From: Nitrososphaera sp.
GTDB lineage: Archaea; Thermoproteota; Nitrososphaeria; Nitrososphaerales; Nitrososphaeraceae
Direction: 5' to 3'
DNA length: 6,057 bases
Assembly (NCBI GenBank): GCA_025935445.1
Contig: JAICVG010000077.1
Location: 1-6,057, forward strand
This document shows, piece after piece, positions 5,803 through 6,057 of this stretch. The translations under genes and the position numbers were made by a program. The notes under the pieces are model-generated. The model searched no databases and was not told where the DNA came from. It saw nothing but the letters and a program-made list of their open reading frames with translations. Within the stretch, counting starts at the first letter, position 1. Each line of letters begins with the position of its first letter.

Positions 5803-5958
5803 TCAGCTAATCTCGTGGCAGCTCGTTCTCACTTTTGGTAGGAGCAAGAAATCCTTGTCAGCATCATCTTTACTATATTCTTCCTTAGAATATACCTTCT
5901 TGAACCGGCCTACAGCTAGAATTGCCCCATTGAGCAAGTACCTAAAAGCGTTTCTCAC
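5803..5958 (-). CDS. Unrecognised 51-residue ORF upstream of abfD, gene or gene remnant
   Basis: GTG at 5958-5956 to TGA at 5805-5803. An in-frame TGA lies two codons before the GTG, so no longer start exists. The product begins MRNAFRYLLNGAILAVGRF, with a short mildly hydrophobic stretch, then becomes strongly charged (KKVYSKEEYSKDDADKDF), and ends PKVRTSCHEIS. The Lys/Asp/Glu-rich middle is what real soluble coding sequence gives; the opposite strand reads as a Leu/Ser-rich shadow. No ribosome site or well-placed TATA box is evident: the nearest TATA-like elements are 60-80 nt upstream. It may be a small gene, or the tail of a larger gene that has lost its front. I do not recognise a family, and its link to abfD is unknown. 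Confidence 0.4.
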   Translation of the reverse strand: MRNAFRYLLNGAILAVGRFKKVYSKEEYSKDDADKDFLLLPKVRTSCHEIS

Positions 5959-6016
5959 TCTTCAAATGACTTCTTGATCTAGGCCTTAGTTTCCGGGGTT
6001 TCAATTTAATGAAATT

Positions 6017-6041
6017 ACTATAAGATTAGGAACTATAAGAT
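6017..6041. repeat. Tandem 10-bp direct repeat, TATA-like
   Basis: ACTATAAGAT occurs at 6017-6026 and 6032-6041, a 15-bp period. On the minus strand each copy reads ATCTTATAGT and contains a TATA-like core, 60-80 nt upstream of the 51-codon ORF. The minus strand also has an open frame from the right edge to a TGA at 6003-6001, in which the copies encode D-L-I-V and N-L-I-V. The repeat could therefore be the end of an edge-cut gene instead of regulatory DNA. Confidence 0.4.
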
Positions 6042-6057
6042 CAGTATTCATCTCTAG

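Noticed and set aside
5780..5977. Plus-strand 65-codon GTG ORF with a TATA-like TTTTTATAC about 28 nt upstream
   Set aside because: The promoter spacing is suggestive, but the product is Leu/Ser-rich in the way antisense shadows are. The opposite strand over 5803-5958 gives a more protein-like charged sequence.
1..6057. Mobile element, CRISPR array or defence island
   Set aside because: No terminal repeats, transposase or integrase motifs, periodic spaced repeats or defence-type domains are visible. The genes are core archaeal functions plus one kinase.

Overview
The window most likely comes from a Nitrososphaerota (Thaumarchaeota) genome, probably a soil-type (group I.1b, Nitrososphaera-like) ammonia oxidiser. 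Four lines of evidence point there. There is a complete 4-hydroxybutyryl-CoA dehydratase, a key enzyme of the 3-hydroxypropionate/4-hydroxybutyrate carbon-fixation cycle. There is a small winged-helix protein with a C-terminal four-cysteine motif that resembles TFE-beta/RPC39. There is the start of an archaeal DUF373 protein. There is a soluble histidine kinase with stacked PLD/TrmB-like modules of the kind I associate with these archaea. Promoters also look archaeal: A/T-rich TATA elements with purine-rich BRE sequence, two of them about 28 nt from an ATG, as expected for leaderless mRNAs. Assignment to the group is inferred from gene content; no rRNA is present.

Every supported gene is on the minus strand. 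Read in the direction of transcription (right to left), the layout is as follows. (i) 6057-5670 is an A/T-rich upstream region with a 10-bp direct repeat, an unrecognised 51-codon ORF (5958-5803) and a large inverted repeat that brackets the abfD TATA box. (ii) 5669-4152 is abfD, probably leaderless, followed by two T5 tracts. (iii) 3996-3598 is tfeB and 3601-3008 is rlmE, joined by an ATGA overlap. A general transcription factor is thus translationally coupled to an rRNA 2'-O-methyltransferase. (iv) 2835-748 is a 695-residue histidine kinase with three sensor repeats, whose recognisable homology continues upstream of its only canonical start codon. (v) 747-506 is a noncoding stretch. (vi) 505-398 is a plausible 35-residue small protein gene. 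(vii) 278-1 is the N-terminal part of a DUF373 protein that runs off the left edge.

The genes do not form one pathway. They are carbon fixation (abfD), basal transcription plus ribosome maturation (tfeB-rlmE), signal transduction (kinase) and an unknown conserved archaeal function (DUF373). The most interesting points are the promoter dyad of abfD, the kinase start-codon problem with its three-unit sensor array, the micro-ORF whose stop overlaps the tfeB TTG start, and the two unassigned small ORFs. I see no tRNA, rRNA, CRISPR array, insertion sequence or integrase, and nothing that amounts to a clearly new defence or mobile system.
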